Translations under genes and position numbers: made by a program | Source: Methylotenera sp. | GTDB lineage: Bacteria > Pseudomonadota > Gammaproteobacteria > Burkholderiales > Methylophilaceae | Reading direction: 5' to 3' | DNA length: 48,779 nt | Assembly (NCBI GenBank): GCA_028688575.1 | Contig: JAQTXW010000013.1 | Span: forward strand, 1-48,779 | The notes under the pieces: model-generated | What the model was told of the DNA's origin: nothing | The model's database searches: none | The model's input: the letters and a program-made list of their open reading frames with translations, nothing else | Part shown: positions 16,362 to 26,284 of the stretch, in pieces | How positions within the stretch are numbered: the stretch's first letter is position 1 | How the letters are laid out: the number at the start of each line of letters is the position of its first letter

Positions 16362-17894
16362 ATGGCAAAACAATCTTCATTAAATTCATCGCAACCTAGC
16401 GCTTATGAAATGCAGCCAGTGTTGCAAATGCTGAACACAGGGCAGCTCAGCAGTGCTGAACAGGCTGCTAAAAAATTAACATCGCGCTACCCCAATGCCT
16501 TTATTCTTTATCAGGTTCTTGGTGTTGCGCAGGATGGCTTATCCAAACATGATGCAGCCATTGCAAGTTATAAAAAAGCGCTATCGCTACAACCTAACAC
16601 ACCCGACCTGCACTTTAACCTTGGGATTGCGCTAGCTAACTCAGGCAAACTAGCAGAGGCTGCTGACTGTTATCGCAATGCCATTCAATTAAACTCTAAT
16701 TTTTTTGAGGCTTATGGCAACCTAGGCACTGTGTTGCAAAAACAGGGCCAACTTGAAGAGGCCATTAAGCAGTATCAGACTGCCCTTAATATTCATGAAG
16801 ATGCGCGCGGCCACTTTAACATTGGCACCGCACTGCGTGATGAGGGCAAGCTAGATGATGCGATTGACCATTTCAAAAAAGCCATACAGATGTTCCCCAA
16901 CTATGCCGATGCACACAATTATCTTGGTGAATGCCTACGCGACCAAGGCAATATGGAAGAAGCCATTAAGCGCTATTTGGACACACTTAAACTCAACCCT
17001 GATCACCCAGGCGCCAATTACAACATGGGTGAATTTCTCTACCTTGCTGGGCGCTTTGATGAAGCTGTCGATTATCTGGAGCGATCAAAACTTGATGACT
17101 GGCAAGAACGCGCACTTTACTGTACCTATAAAGCCAAGCACTTTGAGGCTTTTAAAACAAAATTGGATGAAATTGTACGCACCCATCCAAAACATGACGC
17201 GCCTTTTCTAGCAACACTCTCTTCACATTATGCGAGAAACTTTGGGGTAGATGACCCATACAACTTCTGCAAGAATGGGTTTGATTTTGTTTACCAGAAC
17301 AGTATTCAAGCACTTGCAGAACCTGATAGCCAATTTCTTAAAGACCTGCTGAATGACATTGAAAATACGGCAATTGAAGTCAGAGCCCAGGGCATGATTA
17401 TCAACGGCAAGCAATCGGCAGGCAATTTATTTAAACGCCCTGAGGCGTCTTTTAGAAGATTGGGCGAGTTAGTTAAACAAGAGTTTATCCATTACAAAAA
17501 TAAATTTGCAGGTGCTGACTGTGAGCTGATTAAGTCTTTCCCCAATGAACTTGAGTTCACCAGCTCATGGTATGTGCGGTTGCGTCGCGGCGGCTTTGTA
17601 GACAGGCACATCCACGAAGTAGGCTGGATTAGCGGTGCCGTTTATCTGGTGCTACCTAAAGACAGAAAAGACCCATTGGAAGGCTGCTTTGAATATGGGC
17701 TGCATGGCGACAACTACCCCTTGCAGCATGATGACTTTCCTGTAGGCATTGCCTCGCCTAAAGTGGGGGATATTGTACTATTCCCCTCATCACTTTTTCA
17801 TCGCACCATTCCATTTAACTCGCATGAGGAACGCATTTGCATTGCATTTGACTTAAAACCTGAAGGTGATATTTTCAGAAGATCAAACTATTAA
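16362..17894 (+). CDS. TPR protein with C-terminal 2OG-Fe(II) oxygenase-like domain
   Basis: A 510 aa protein. I prefer the ATG at 16362 (MAKQSSLNSSQ) over a TTG 18 bp upstream. Residues ~25-250 are at least six TPR units (e.g. PDLHFNLGIALANSGKLAEA, NFFEAYGNLGTVLQKQGQLE). The C-terminal ~130 residues match the 2OG-Fe(II)_Oxy_5 pattern: VDRHIHEVGWISGAVYLVLP followed by FPSSLFHRTIPF and ERICIAFDLKP, giving candidate iron ligands in HIHE and the His of FHRT. Such fusions are seen in many proteobacteria; the substrate is unknown, though the TPR part suggests a protein target. It is convergent with the NDP-sugar enzyme gene, 75 bp apart. Confidence 0.87.
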   Translation: MAKQSSLNSSQPSAYEMQPVLQMLNTGQLSSAEQAAKKLTSRYPNAFILYQVLGVAQDGLSKHDAAIASYKKALSLQPNTPDLHFNLGIALANSGKLAEAADCYRNAIQLNSNFFEAYGNLGTVLQKQGQLEEAIKQYQTALNIHEDARGHFNIGTALRDEGKLDDAIDHFKKAIQMFPNYADAHNYLGECLRDQGNMEEAIKRYLDTLKLNPDHPGANYNMGEFLYLAGRFDEAVDYLERSKLDDWQERALYCTYKAKHFEAFKTKLDEIVRTHPKHDAPFLATLSSHYARNFGVDDPYNFCKNGFDFVYQNSIQALAEPDSQFLKDLLNDIENTAIEVRAQGMIINGKQSAGNLFKRPEASFRRLGELVKQEFIHYKNKFAGADCELIKSFPNELEFTSSWYVRLRRGGFVDRHIHEVGWISGAVYLVLPKDRKDPLEGCFEYGLHGDNYPLQHDDFPVGIASPKVGDIVLFPSSLFHRTIPFNSHEERICIAFDLKPEGDIFRRSNY

Positions 17895-17968
17895 TCCGCA
17901 TAGCGCAGCACATCGTTATCTCGAGCTTTCAGCAGGCGACCTGCCTAAGTTAACAGAACTTGTGTGCG

Positions 17969-19087
17969 CTATACGTTTTCGGTTAGCTTACGCGCATCAT
18001 CAATCATGAATTCTAGACTGGCTTCGGCAATATCTACCTGCGTATCCAAGATGGGGTCTATGCACTTATTGCCGAAAATAATTTTACCCTTTAGATTTGC
18101 GTGACTACTCAGTCGTGTGTAATCTTCAATGATGCAATTGTTAATCACGGCGCCTGACTCAAGTACACAACTTGCGCCAATGACCGCAGGGCCTACAATC
18201 GTCGCCCCTGACTCTATCTTACTACTGCCGCCGATATACACGGGCGGAGTAATGTTCACCTGATTAAAGTCTACACTTAGATTTATCCCCGCATGCACGC
18301 CAGGCTTTAATTCAACGCCTGGCAACTTAAAGCCCTGTACTTCTCCATTTAATATCTTGGCCGTTACACTCCACACATCCTGCACATTACCGATATCCAG
18401 CCATTGAAATGGCAAATGTATACCGACGAAAGCCAGCTGTGCTTTTGCCAATTTTGGAAAAAGCTGGCTACCTATGTCGTAAACTTCACCTGAAGGAATG
18501 TAATTAAAGATTTCAGGCTCAAAGATATAAATGCCTGTATTCGCCAGATTCGACAAGGCGGTACCGATTTCAGGTTTTTCCTGAAACTGCACTATGCGGT
18601 CATCATCACCAAGTTCAACAATCCCGTATTTATGCACTTCTTCTGGCGGCACCTCACGAATAATCACACTCGCAATCGCCTGTTTTTGTTTATGTACCGC
18701 TAACGCTTGACTAATGTCTAAATCTATCCACGCATCACCGCACAACACAATAAACGTTTCATCAAAAAAGCCTGAAAAGTCTTGTATTTTTTTCATCCCA
18801 CCAGCCGAACCCATGGGCGCACTCACCGCTACCCCATTCTCCACATAGCCCTCGTATGAATAGGCTATACGCACGCCAAAATGTTCGCCATCCCTAAAGT
18901 AGTTTTCAATAACTGGTGCTAAATGGCTGGTATTCACCACGATTTCATCGATGCCGTGTTTCTTGAGCAGCTCTATCAAGTATTCCATCACGGGTTTTCT
19001 CACCAGCGGTATCATAGGCTTAGGAATTTCGTGCGTGATTGGCTGCACCCTAGTGCCTTTACCCGCACCTAATATCATCGCCTTCAT
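17969..19087 (-). CDS. NDP-sugar synthase (nucleotidyltransferase with left-handed beta-helix tail)
   Basis: A 372 aa cytoplasmic sugar-1-phosphate nucleotidyltransferase. The N-terminal domain (~1-235) has the signature MKAMILGAGKGTRVQPIT with KPMIPLVRKP, CGDAWIDLD (metal Asp), and EKPEIGTALSNLANTGIYIF. The C-terminal part (~255-345) has hexapeptide-repeat residues (IGGSSKIESGATIVGPAVIG). This resembles mannose-1-phosphate guanylyltransferase and glucose-1-phosphate thymidylyltransferase relatives; the nucleotide and sugar cannot be assigned from sequence alone. A small winged-helix-like gene lies 34 bp upstream in the same direction. Confidence 0.88.
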   Translation of the reverse strand: MKAMILGAGKGTRVQPITHEIPKPMIPLVRKPVMEYLIELLKKHGIDEIVVNTSHLAPVIENYFRDGEHFGVRIAYSYEGYVENGVAVSAPMGSAGGMKKIQDFSGFFDETFIVLCGDAWIDLDISQALAVHKQKQAIASVIIREVPPEEVHKYGIVELGDDDRIVQFQEKPEIGTALSNLANTGIYIFEPEIFNYIPSGEVYDIGSQLFPKLAKAQLAFVGIHLPFQWLDIGNVQDVWSVTAKILNGEVQGFKLPGVELKPGVHAGINLSVDFNQVNITPPVYIGGSSKIESGATIVGPAVIGASCVLESGAVINNCIIEDYTRLSSHANLKGKIIFGNKCIDPILDTQVDIAEASLEFMIDDARKLTENV

Positions 19088-19121
19088 TGCGTTTTCACCG
19101 GCTCAATCAATTCAGACAAAA

Positions 19122-19376
19122 CTACTGTGGCTGTGGTGCGGCTTTTCTGCCTGGGGCTGCAGGTGGAATATAGCCAGAAATTCTGCACAATATGCCTTCT
19201 ACCGCAACACCGTCTTCATATGAGGTCACGTTGCAGCTAGAAACAGCTTTAGTCTGTTCCAATGCAGCAATAGCGCTTCGCACCTGATCAACTGATATAC
19301 CAATATCCTTGGCAATCACGCGATCGGTCTGTTGCCCATGTTTTTTTAAGTATTCGAGTACTTGTGTATTATCCAT
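19122..19376 (-). CDS. Small winged-helix-like protein
   Basis: An 84 aa protein. Start at 19376 (MDNTQVLEYLKKHGQQ) fits a compact HTH: DRVIAKDIGISVDQVRSAIAAL resembles a recognition-helix region, and a short beta hairpin follows. A low-complexity Pro/Ala/Lys tail (PPAAPGRKAAPQPQ) ends it. A longer reading to 19466 would overlap the tRNA and is rejected. I do not recognise its family with certainty. It precedes the NDP-sugar gene and may be co-transcribed. Confidence 0.55.
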   Translation of the reverse strand: MDNTQVLEYLKKHGQQTDRVIAKDIGISVDQVRSAIAALEQTKAVSSCNVTSYEDGVAVEGILCRISGYIPPAAPGRKAAPQPQ

Positions 19377-19440
19377 CTTAACTCCCAACTTACTACAAGG
19401 TAAAACGGCCTGCACAACAATGTCATGCAAGCCGTTCTTA

Positions 19441-19519
<79 letters not shown>

Positions 19520-19545
19520 AAAAACTTCAAAGCTTCTATTTTAAA

Positions 19546-21486
19546 CTAATCTTGACCTGTTTCTAAGAAGCTTCTTAATCTCTCTGAACGTGTAGGATGA
19601 CGCAACTTGCGTAGTGCTTTAGCCTCTATTTGACGAATGCGCTCACGTGTCACATCAAACTGTTTGCCCACTTCTTCCAGCGTGTGATCAGTATTCATTT
19701 CGATACCAAAGCGCATGCGTAGCACTTTTGCCTCACGCGGTGTCAGCGATTCTAACACTTCACTGGTTGCATCACGCAAGCTTGCATAAACCGCAGCATC
19801 CACTGGCGCCAAGGTCGCGCTGTCTTCAATAAAATCACCCAAATGAGAGTCTTCATCGTCGCCAATCGGCGTTTCCATTGAAATAGGCTCTTTACTGATT
19901 TTTAAGATTTTACGAATCTTATCTTCAGGCATTTCCATTTTTTCTGCCAACAATGCAGGATCTGGCTCTACACCAGTTTCCTGCAATATCTGACGGCTGA
20001 TACGATTCATTTTATTAATCGTTTCAATCATATGTACAGGAATACGAATCGTACGCGCCTGGTCTGCAATACTGCGTGTGATAGCCTGACGGATCCACCA
20101 TGTTGCATAGGTTGAAAATTTAAAACCACGGCGATATTCAAATTTATCTACCGCCTTCATCAAACCGATATTACCTTCTTGAATCAAATCCAGGAACTGC
20201 AAACCGCGGTTGGTATATTTTTTAGCAATAGAAATCACCAACCTTAAGTTAGCCTCAATCATTTCACGTTTGGCACGGCGTGCGCGCGCCTCGCCAGTTG
20301 TCATCTGCTTATTGATTTCTTTCAACTCTTTGATTGAAATACCAACTTTGTTTTCCAAATCAATAATGCGCTGCTGCTGATCGAGCACCGAATGGTTAAA
20401 CAATGCAAGTTTCTCAACATAAGGCTTAGCCGCTTTAAGTTCTTCTTGCAGCCAGCCCAAATTACTTTCATTTCCAGGAAAGGACTTAATAAAATGCGCG
20501 CGCGGCATGCCTGCGCGCTCTACACAGAAATCCAGCACCTTGCGCTCATGCCCACGCACAGCTTCAACCAAGAGACGTACCTGGTCACACAAGGACTCCA
20601 CCTGTTTTGGTGAAAAACGGAATACCGTCAGCTCTTCCAGAATCACTGCCAGCAAAGCTTGATACTCAGCGTCCTGCGAACCACGCAGCGGAAGAATATC
20701 AGCCATTTTCTCGTGCGCTGTACGCACCACAGCAAAACGGGTAAGCACTTCTTCTTTGAGTTTAGCTAAGACCTCGGCTGAAATAGCGGCAGCTTTAGCG
20801 CCTCCATCATCCCCATCCTCGTCTTCATCATCCTCAACTTCAGGCACATCCTCTTCATCAGAGGCGTCAGTCATCGCATCATCTAAGCCAATATCGGCAT
20901 CAATTAGGCCATCCACTAACTCATCAACACTCAGTTCGTCTTTTTCAACTTTATCGACAATTTCGAGCAAAGCGGCGACTGTTGTTGGGCAGGCTGCAAT
21001 CGCCTGCACCATATGCTTGAGACCATCTTCAATGCGGCGCGCAATTTCAATCTCACTTTCACGCGTAAGTAAATCAACCGTACCCATTTCACGCATATAC
21101 ATACGCACAGGGTCTGTCGTGCGGCCAAACTCCGAGTCCACGGTTGCCAGTGCCTGCTCAGCTTCTTCCACGGCATCATCATCAGTGACCGCAGGTGGTG
21201 CATCTGACATCAACAACGCCTCAGCATCAGGCGTTTCTTCGTACACCTGAATGCCCATGTCATTGATCATGCCAATGATGCCATCTATCTGCTCCGAGCC
21301 CTGAACATCATCTGGCAAGTGATCGTTAATCTCCGCATAGGTAAGATAGCCGCGCTCCTTGCCTAATATAATTAAGCTCTTTAGACGCACTCTGCGCTCT
21401 TCGGCATTTACCTCATGCTGCACAGTATTGGTGTATTCTTCAGCTTTTTTCTCGGCTGCTTGATCACTTTTCTTTGGTCTTGCCAT
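19546..21486 (-). CDS. rpoD: RNA polymerase sigma-70 factor RpoD
   Basis: The 646 aa housekeeping sigma factor. The N-terminus holds region 1.1 and the acidic non-conserved region ([20 protein letters not shown]). Region 2.4 has [20 protein letters not shown], region 3 [14 protein letters not shown], and the C-terminus carries the region 4.2 recognition helix [20 protein letters not shown]. Length is near E. coli RpoD (613 aa). It lies 83 bp after dnaG on the same strand, with a tRNA just downstream, matching the macromolecular-synthesis operon arrangement. Confidence 0.98.
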   Translation of the reverse strand: MARPKKSDQAAEKKAEEYTNTVQHEVNAEERRVRLKSLIILGKERGYLTYAEINDHLPDDVQGSEQIDGIIGMINDMGIQVYEETPDAEALLMSDAPPAVTDDDAVEEAEQALATVDSEFGRTTDPVRMYMREMGTVDLLTRESEIEIARRIEDGLKHMVQAIAACPTTVAALLEIVDKVEKDELSVDELVDGLIDADIGLDDAMTDASDEEDVPEVEDDEDEDGDDGGAKAAAISAEVLAKLKEEVLTRFAVVRTAHEKMADILPLRGSQDAEYQALLAVILEELTVFRFSPKQVESLCDQVRLLVEAVRGHERKVLDFCVERAGMPRAHFIKSFPGNESNLGWLQEELKAAKPYVEKLALFNHSVLDQQQRIIDLENKVGISIKELKEINKQMTTGEARARRAKREMIEANLRLVISIAKKYTNRGLQFLDLIQEGNIGLMKAVDKFEYRRGFKFSTYATWWIRQAITRSIADQARTIRIPVHMIETINKMNRISRQILQETGVEPDPALLAEKMEMPEDKIRKILKISKEPISMETPIGDDEDSHLGDFIEDSATLAPVDAAVYASLRDATSEVLESLTPREAKVLRMRFGIEMNTDHTLEEVGKQFDVTRERIRQIEAKALRKLRHPTRSERLRSFLETGQD

Positions 21487-21569
21487 CTCGTACCTCTAAT
21501 CTTAGCTTCACCATGTCAACATCTAAAACATGGCTACACGGTTACCTTAACCGACTATTATAACAGAAA

Positions 21570-23315
21570 TCAGGCCTTATTTTTGGTTGGTTTTGTGCTC
21601 ATTGCTTTCAATATTGCTTTTTCCTCAGCAGTTAGCGCGCTGAGTGGCTTGTCACTTAAATTTTTCAGTATCATTCCTGCCTTACGCTGCTCATAAAACC
21701 CTTGCAGCTGCTGCATAGCGCCCAAAAACTCATGCGACAAATTCACCGTGTCGTCCAAGTGACTAAGCTCGCGTTCCAACTCTTTCAACGCCCCCGCCTC
21801 CACTTTGCTGTCCAGTGCTCTTAATATCACCACTGGTTTAGAATGGGGATGCACCAAGCAAGTTTCAACCACACGCTTTAACAGCGCACCCTCATCACCA
21901 GCCATTTCCAGCCATCGCCAGTCTTGCTCAACAGCCAGCGACGGGTGCATCAGCAATATCAAACAAAACCGCTTCTGCAGAGAAACTGTAGTACGCGTTA
22001 ATTTTGGCCTTGCTGGTACTGGCACCTTGTTTAAATTCGGCAACTTGAGCAAACCGTGCATCTCTTCGGTGGACAACTGCGCCAACTCTGCCACTTTCTT
22101 ACGCAGATACATGGCGCTCCTTGGCGCGGTTATCAGCTGCATAATGGGCTCCGCTTCATTCAGGAAGCGTATGCGATCTTCCTGGCTTTGCAAGGGATTA
22201 TTTTCGCTCAGGTGCTGCAAAATATATTGAGAGAGTGGCATGGCAGCCTTCATCTCACGCTCGAATTGTTCTTTACCAAATTCACGCACGTAAGAATCAG
22301 GATCATGCTCTTTAGGCAGGAACAAAAATGCCAGCTTTAAGCCATCGGTTAATGCAGGCAACGCATTCATGACCGCACGCCAGGCTGCGGTTCTTCCCGC
22401 GTTATCTCCATCAAAACAAAAAACCACCTCATCCGTCTGGCGCATGAGCTTGGTAACATGATAGGGCGTTGTCGCCGTTCCCAGTGCCGCCACCGCATAC
22501 TCAATGCCATACTGCGCCAGCGCGACTACATCCATGTAGCCTTCCACCACCAGCGCCCTGCCTGCATCACGGATGGCACGGCGCGCCATAAACAGGCCAT
22601 AAAGCTCATGCCCTTTTTGAAACAACGGCGTTTCAGGGGAGTTATAATACTTGGGCGTATCTTCAGGATTAATCACACGCCCCCCAAAACCAATCACCTG
22701 CCCCTTGGTATCATGTATAGGAAACATAATACGGTCACGAAAGCGATCATAGCGCTTGCCTTGCTCGTTCACTACCACCAATCCAGCAACCGCTAATGCT
22801 TCATTAGCATAATCTGGAAAAACAGTCTGTAAATTCTGCCAGCCCGCAGGGGCATAGCCGATTTGAAATTTAGCTGCCACCTGCCCGCTCAAGCCGCGCG
22901 CTTTTAAATAATCTATGGCACGTGGCGATTTTTTTAACTCAGCTTTATAAAAATTAGCCGCCTGCTGCAACGCTTCCTGCAAGCCCACCATAACCTTAGG
23001 CGCAGGCTTATTTGAATCTTTCGACTCTTGTGGCACCACCATCCCAGCCTGTTTAGCTAAATCATGTACCGCTTCAACGAAACTAACCCCTTGATACTCC
23101 ATCAAAAAACCAATAGCGGTGCCATGCGCACCACAACCAAAGCAATGATAAAACTGCTTGGACGGACTCACGGTAAAACTTGGGGATTTTTCGTTATGAA
23201 ACGGACAGCAGGCAGAGTAATTGGCACCTGCTTTTTTAAGCGGCACACTTTTATCAACCACATCCACAATATCTACGCGGTTTAATAACTCTTGAATAAA
23301 GCTTTCAGGGATCAA
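21570..23315 (-). CDS. dnaG: DNA primase DnaG
   Basis: A 581 aa primase that makes RNA primers for replication. Zinc finger: Cys37, His40, Cys58, Cys61 in CPFHN and YHCFGCGAHG. The Toprim core contains VVEGYMDVVALAQ. The C-terminal helicase-binding domain is complete. It starts at TTG (23315) with no strong SD, and no alternative in-frame ATG occurs before the zinc finger, so low translation is likely, in line with the low DnaG level known in E. coli. A terminator lies upstream (23384-23410); a candidate -10 TAAAAT (23365-23370) follows it with only a mediocre -35. Confidence 0.97.
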   Translation of the reverse strand: MIPESFIQELLNRVDIVDVVDKSVPLKKAGANYSACCPFHNEKSPSFTVSPSKQFYHCFGCGAHGTAIGFLMEYQGVSFVEAVHDLAKQAGMVVPQESKDSNKPAPKVMVGLQEALQQAANFYKAELKKSPRAIDYLKARGLSGQVAAKFQIGYAPAGWQNLQTVFPDYANEALAVAGLVVVNEQGKRYDRFRDRIMFPIHDTKGQVIGFGGRVINPEDTPKYYNSPETPLFQKGHELYGLFMARRAIRDAGRALVVEGYMDVVALAQYGIEYAVAALGTATTPYHVTKLMRQTDEVVFCFDGDNAGRTAAWRAVMNALPALTDGLKLAFLFLPKEHDPDSYVREFGKEQFEREMKAAMPLSQYILQHLSENNPLQSQEDRIRFLNEAEPIMQLITAPRSAMYLRKKVAELAQLSTEEMHGLLKLPNLNKVPVPARPKLTRTTVSLQKRFCLILLMHPSLAVEQDWRWLEMAGDEGALLKRVVETCLVHPHSKPVVILRALDSKVEAGALKELERELSHLDDTVNLSHEFLGAMQQLQGFYEQRKAGMILKNLSDKPLSALTAEEKAILKAMSTKPTKNKA

Positions 23316-23383
23316 AGTGTCTGCTTTTAAAGAAAATTAACTACGTTAATCGAATTTGCTCGTCATTTTAGCGCAATCTTTGC

Positions 23384-23410
23384 AAAACAAAAAAGGAGCG
23401 TAGCGCTCCT
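23384..23410 (-). terminator. Internal terminator between yqeY and dnaG
   Basis: Perfect 7-bp stem AGGAGCG (23394-23400) / CGCTCCT (23404-23410), loop TAG. On the minus strand it is followed by TTTTTTGTTTT. It would end rpsU-yqeY transcripts before dnaG. Confidence 0.85.
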
Positions 23411-23448
23411 CATCCTGTTTACTTGATTTTTAGTACCGGCCTTAAAAC

Positions 23449-23892
23449 TTAACCTAAGCGCGCCTTAATCACACCTGACACTTTACCCATATCAGCAACG
23501 CCTGCTACTAGCGGCCTCACCAGGCCAACCACCTTACCCATATCTTTAGCGCCTTGCGCACCAACATCCGCGATGACTCGATCAACAATCTCTGCGATTT
23601 CTACATCCGTCAGCTGCTGTGGCAAATACGTTTGCAATACGCTAATTTCATATTTTTCTACATCAGCCAAATCGTTGCGATTTGCAGATTCATATGCGGC
23701 AATAGAATCACGGCGCTGCTTGAGCATCTTCTCAATCACAGCAATCACTTGACCATCATCCAGCTCGATACGCTCATCTACTTCGCGCTGCTTAATTGCA
23801 GCCTGCAGCAAACGAATGGAAGCCAAACGCGCACTATCTTTGGCGCGCATAGCTGTTTTCATGTCTTCAGAGATTTGTGACTTTAAGCTCAT
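23449..23892 (-). CDS. GatB/YqeY domain protein
   Basis: A 147 aa protein of the YqeY family (MSLKSQISEDMKTAMRAKDS, IRLLQAAIKQREVDER, EKMLKQRRDSI, and LPQQLTDVEI). It is a stand-alone version of the tRNA-binding tail domain of GatB and is typically found between rpsU and dnaG. The molecular role is not established. It is 123 bp after rpsU. Confidence 0.9.
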   Translation of the reverse strand: MSLKSQISEDMKTAMRAKDSARLASIRLLQAAIKQREVDERIELDDGQVIAVIEKMLKQRRDSIAAYESANRNDLADVEKYEISVLQTYLPQQLTDVEIAEIVDRVIADVGAQGAKDMGKVVGLVRPLVAGVADMGKVSGVIKARLG

Positions 23893-24015
23893 GCAGTGAA
23901 ATCGATTCAGGATTGCAAAGTTTTTGTAGACTTAACACCCAAGCAAAAAGCCTATGCGCAGATGACGATAGACTAAAATTTGCAAGCACGCAAAGGTGCA
24001 GTCGCAACAATTTAA

Positions 24016-24228
24016 TTAATAAAGTTTTGCTGGCAATGTTTGCTTCATCAAGCGGCGATATTGACGCTTAACTGCAGCAGCAGCTTTACGTTTACGCTCC
24101 CAAGTTGGCTTCTCGTAAAACTCGCGTGCGCGAAGGTCATTCAAAAGACCAGTTTTTTCGATCAAGCGTTTGAAGCGACGCAATGCAACGTCAAATGGCT
24201 CATTCTCTTTTACACGTACTGTAGACAT
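24016..24228 (-). CDS. rpsU: 30S ribosomal protein bS21
   Basis: A 70 aa basic ribosomal protein: [20 protein letters not shown] then [20 protein letters not shown]. The ATG at 24228 is chosen; a longer reading adds 14 unconserved residues. It is the first gene of the macromolecular-synthesis operon, with a clear promoter (TTGAAC-N17-TAAAAT) upstream and a terminator beyond yqeY. It helps anti-SD recognition on the 30S platform. Confidence 0.96.
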   Translation of the reverse strand: MSTVRVKENEPFDVALRRFKRLIEKTGLLNDLRAREFYEKPTWERKRKAAAAVKRQYRRLMKQTLPAKLY

Positions 24229-24312
24229 TCGTTCTCTCTTATCAACAACTATTTTTAGGGTTCCACTCAAATCTATCTACCACAAGACCGATAAACTTGA
24301 GAAAAGTCCGCC

Positions 24313-24341
24313 ATTTTAATCGTATAATTGTTTTAGTTCAA
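24313..24341 (-). promoter_or_regulatory. Predicted promoter of rpsU
   Basis: On the minus strand, -35 TTGAAC (24336-24341), 17-bp spacer, -10 TAAAAT (24313-24318). Start near 24306 would give a leader of about 78 nt. Confidence 0.6.
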
Positions 24342-24399
24342 TTACTTTTATAGTTTTAAGTAATAAAAATTCTTTTGGATAGAAATGGATACACAATAA

Positions 24400-25437
24400 A
24401 TGTTGGTTTTAGGCATTGAATCATCGTGTGATGAGACAGGGATTGCGCTATATGACACGGATCAAGGGCTTTTGGCACATGCCTTGCATTCACAGGTTGA
24501 AATGCACGCAGAATATGGTGGCGTGGTACCAGAACTAGCCTCTCGCGATCATATACGTCGCGTGTTGCCACTCACTGAAAGCACGCTGAAAAATGCTGGT
24601 AAAATGCTGCAAGACATCGATGCCATTGCTTATACGCAAGGCCCAGGATTGTCTGGCGCACTGCTGGTTGGCACCAGCTTTGCCGAGTCGCTCGCTTTTA
24701 GCTTAAAAATACCCACCATCAGCGTGCATCACCTTGAAGGGCATTTGCTCGCACCGCTGCTGGAAGACAACCCGCCAGCATTTCCATTTGTTGCATTGCT
24801 GGTTTCTGGCGGACATACCCAGTTAATGCGCGTGGACGGTGTAGGCCAATACGAATTGCTGGGCGACACCCTAGACGATGCTGCTGGCGAGGCTTTTGAT
24901 AAAACAGCCAAACTTTTAGGCTTGGGCTATCCTGGCGGGCCAGCCTTATCTAAACTTGCACAGCACGCTAATACAAACCATGGCACACCACGCTTTAAAT
25001 TACCCAGGCCACTCATCAACAGTCACGACCTGAATTTTAGCTTCAGCGGCTTAAAAACATCAGTGCTCACGTTAGTAAATCAGCACCAGCCACTGAGCAG
25101 CCAAACCCAAGCCGACATAGCCTATGAGTTCCAAGAAGCTGTCACTGAAGTGCTCACAAAAAAATGCATGAGTGCCCTGCGTGAAACGGGGCTGGATAAT
25201 TTGATTGTTTCTGGCGGCGTTGGCGCCAATGCTAAACTACGCGAAAAACTCAATGCCGCAACCAAACGTAAAATGTGCAAGGTGAGCTACCCACGCCTGG
25301 AATTTTGCACAGACAATGGCGCGATGATTGCATTTGCAGGCGCCATGCGCTTAAAAGCCGCCGAGATCCAACATGAAAATAATTACAGTTTCAGTGTCAA
25401 GCCGCGCTGGAATTTAAGCGAGTTACAAGCGCCCTAA
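24400..25437 (+). CDS. tsaD: tRNA N6-adenosine threonylcarbamoyltransferase TsaD
   Basis: A 345 aa cytoplasmic enzyme that transfers the threonylcarbamoyl group to A37 of ANN-decoding tRNAs, with TsaB/TsaE. It has [19 protein letters not shown], the metal motif [36 protein letters not shown] and [13 protein letters not shown]. The start is divergent from rpsU with about 170 bp between. It is the usual partner next to the rpsU operon in many proteobacteria. No tsaB/E is in the window. Length is close to E. coli (337). Confidence 0.97.
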   Translation: MLVLGIESSCDETGIALYDTDQGLLAHALHSQVEMHAEYGGVVPELASRDHIRRVLPLTESTLKNAGKMLQDIDAIAYTQGPGLSGALLVGTSFAESLAFSLKIPTISVHHLEGHLLAPLLEDNPPAFPFVALLVSGGHTQLMRVDGVGQYELLGDTLDDAAGEAFDKTAKLLGLGYPGGPALSKLAQHANTNHGTPRFKLPRPLINSHDLNFSFSGLKTSVLTLVNQHQPLSSQTQADIAYEFQEAVTEVLTKKCMSALRETGLDNLIVSGGVGANAKLREKLNAATKRKMCKVSYPRLEFCTDNGAMIAFAGAMRLKAAEIQHENNYSFSVKPRWNLSELQAP

Positions 25438-25506
25438 ACTGGGCTCGAACCCATTCGGCGGCAAATATTCAAATAATGCAATGCTTATACGATTTACAGC
25501 ATGACA

Positions 25507-26145
25507 CTATTTTTTACCAAACCCAGGCTCTGTGCCTGCCAGCAACTTTTTAATATTGCTTCTATGCCGCCATATCAAGAAAATAGACATCACCAACACC
25601 ATCAGCACATAATCGGAAATGCCTATAATATTGTCTGCGTGGGCTACTAAAAACCACGCATAGACAGGTGCCAGCGCAGCAGCAACCAAAGCCGCCAGCG
25701 ATGAATAGCGCGACACCGCAAACACAAGCACCCAGGTCAGCAAAGCAGCCAATGCCAACGTGGGCGCAACCCCCAACATAACACCCAGCGCGGTCGCCAC
25801 CCCCTTACCCCCTTTAAATCGATGGTAAATCGGGTACAAATGCCCAAAAAAAACCGCCAAACCTACCGCACTGATGAGCCACATTGTCATCCCTGACTGC
25901 AAAGCCAGCCAGACAGGAAACCAACCCTTAAATACATCACCGAATAAAGTGAACATTGCTGCTGACTTCTTGCCGCTACGCGCCACGTTGGTTGCGCCGA
26001 TATTACCGCTACCCACAGTGCGCGGATCTGGCAAACCGAACAACTTACTGACTAAAATACCAAAGGCGATTGAGCCAAGCAAATAAGCCGCAACAATCCA
26101 AACAACTGGCACTAAGGCGACAGGAATAAACCCTAATTCATTCAT
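25507..26145 (-). CDS. plsY: Acyl-phosphate glycerol-3-phosphate acyltransferase PlsY
   Basis: A 212 aa membrane enzyme that acylates glycerol-3-phosphate from acyl-phosphate, the first step of phospholipid synthesis. Signatures are YLLGSIAFGILVSKLFGLPDPRTVGSGNIGATN and HRFKGGKGVATALGVMLG. About five to six membrane segments are visible. The N-terminus (MNELGFIPVALVPVV) adds ~12 residues compared with E. coli. It is convergent with tsaD and divergent from folB; a palindromic repeat lies in the folB gap. Confidence 0.95.
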   Translation of the reverse strand: MNELGFIPVALVPVVWIVAAYLLGSIAFGILVSKLFGLPDPRTVGSGNIGATNVARSGKKSAAMFTLFGDVFKGWFPVWLALQSGMTMWLISAVGLAVFFGHLYPIYHRFKGGKGVATALGVMLGVAPTLALAALLTWVLVFAVSRYSSLAALVAAALAPVYAWFLVAHADNIIGISDYVLMVLVMSIFLIWRHRSNIKKLLAGTEPGFGKK

Positions 26146-26239
26146 TTAAACTCTCTTTACTATCATTTACGCAGGGCGCGAATCTATGTGTGGTACCCAC
26201 AATTACTAATAAATTGTGGTTTAATATTCGAGATATTAC

Positions 26240-26267
26240 TGGATTCCCGCCTTCGCGGGAATGACGA
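26240..26267. repeat. REP-like palindromic repeat
   Basis: Arms ATTCCCGC (26243-26250) and GCGGGAAT (26255-26262) are perfect, with loop CTTC, in a GGATTCCCGC...GGAATGACG context. This type of intergenic palindrome is widespread in proteobacterial genomes. It lies ~20 bp before folB. Confidence 0.7.
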
Positions 26268-26284
26268 TAAGAAAATAAGGCTTT

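Noticed and set aside
17930-17975. Short inverted repeat between the TPR/oxygenase gene and the NDP-sugar gene
   Set aside because: Arms are short, distant and lack a U-tract; not enough to call a terminator.
20756-21250. 164-residue Ser-rich reading frame on the plus strand
   Set aside because: Lies opposite the acidic region of rpoD; it is the antisense of Glu/Asp codons, with no leader or SD.
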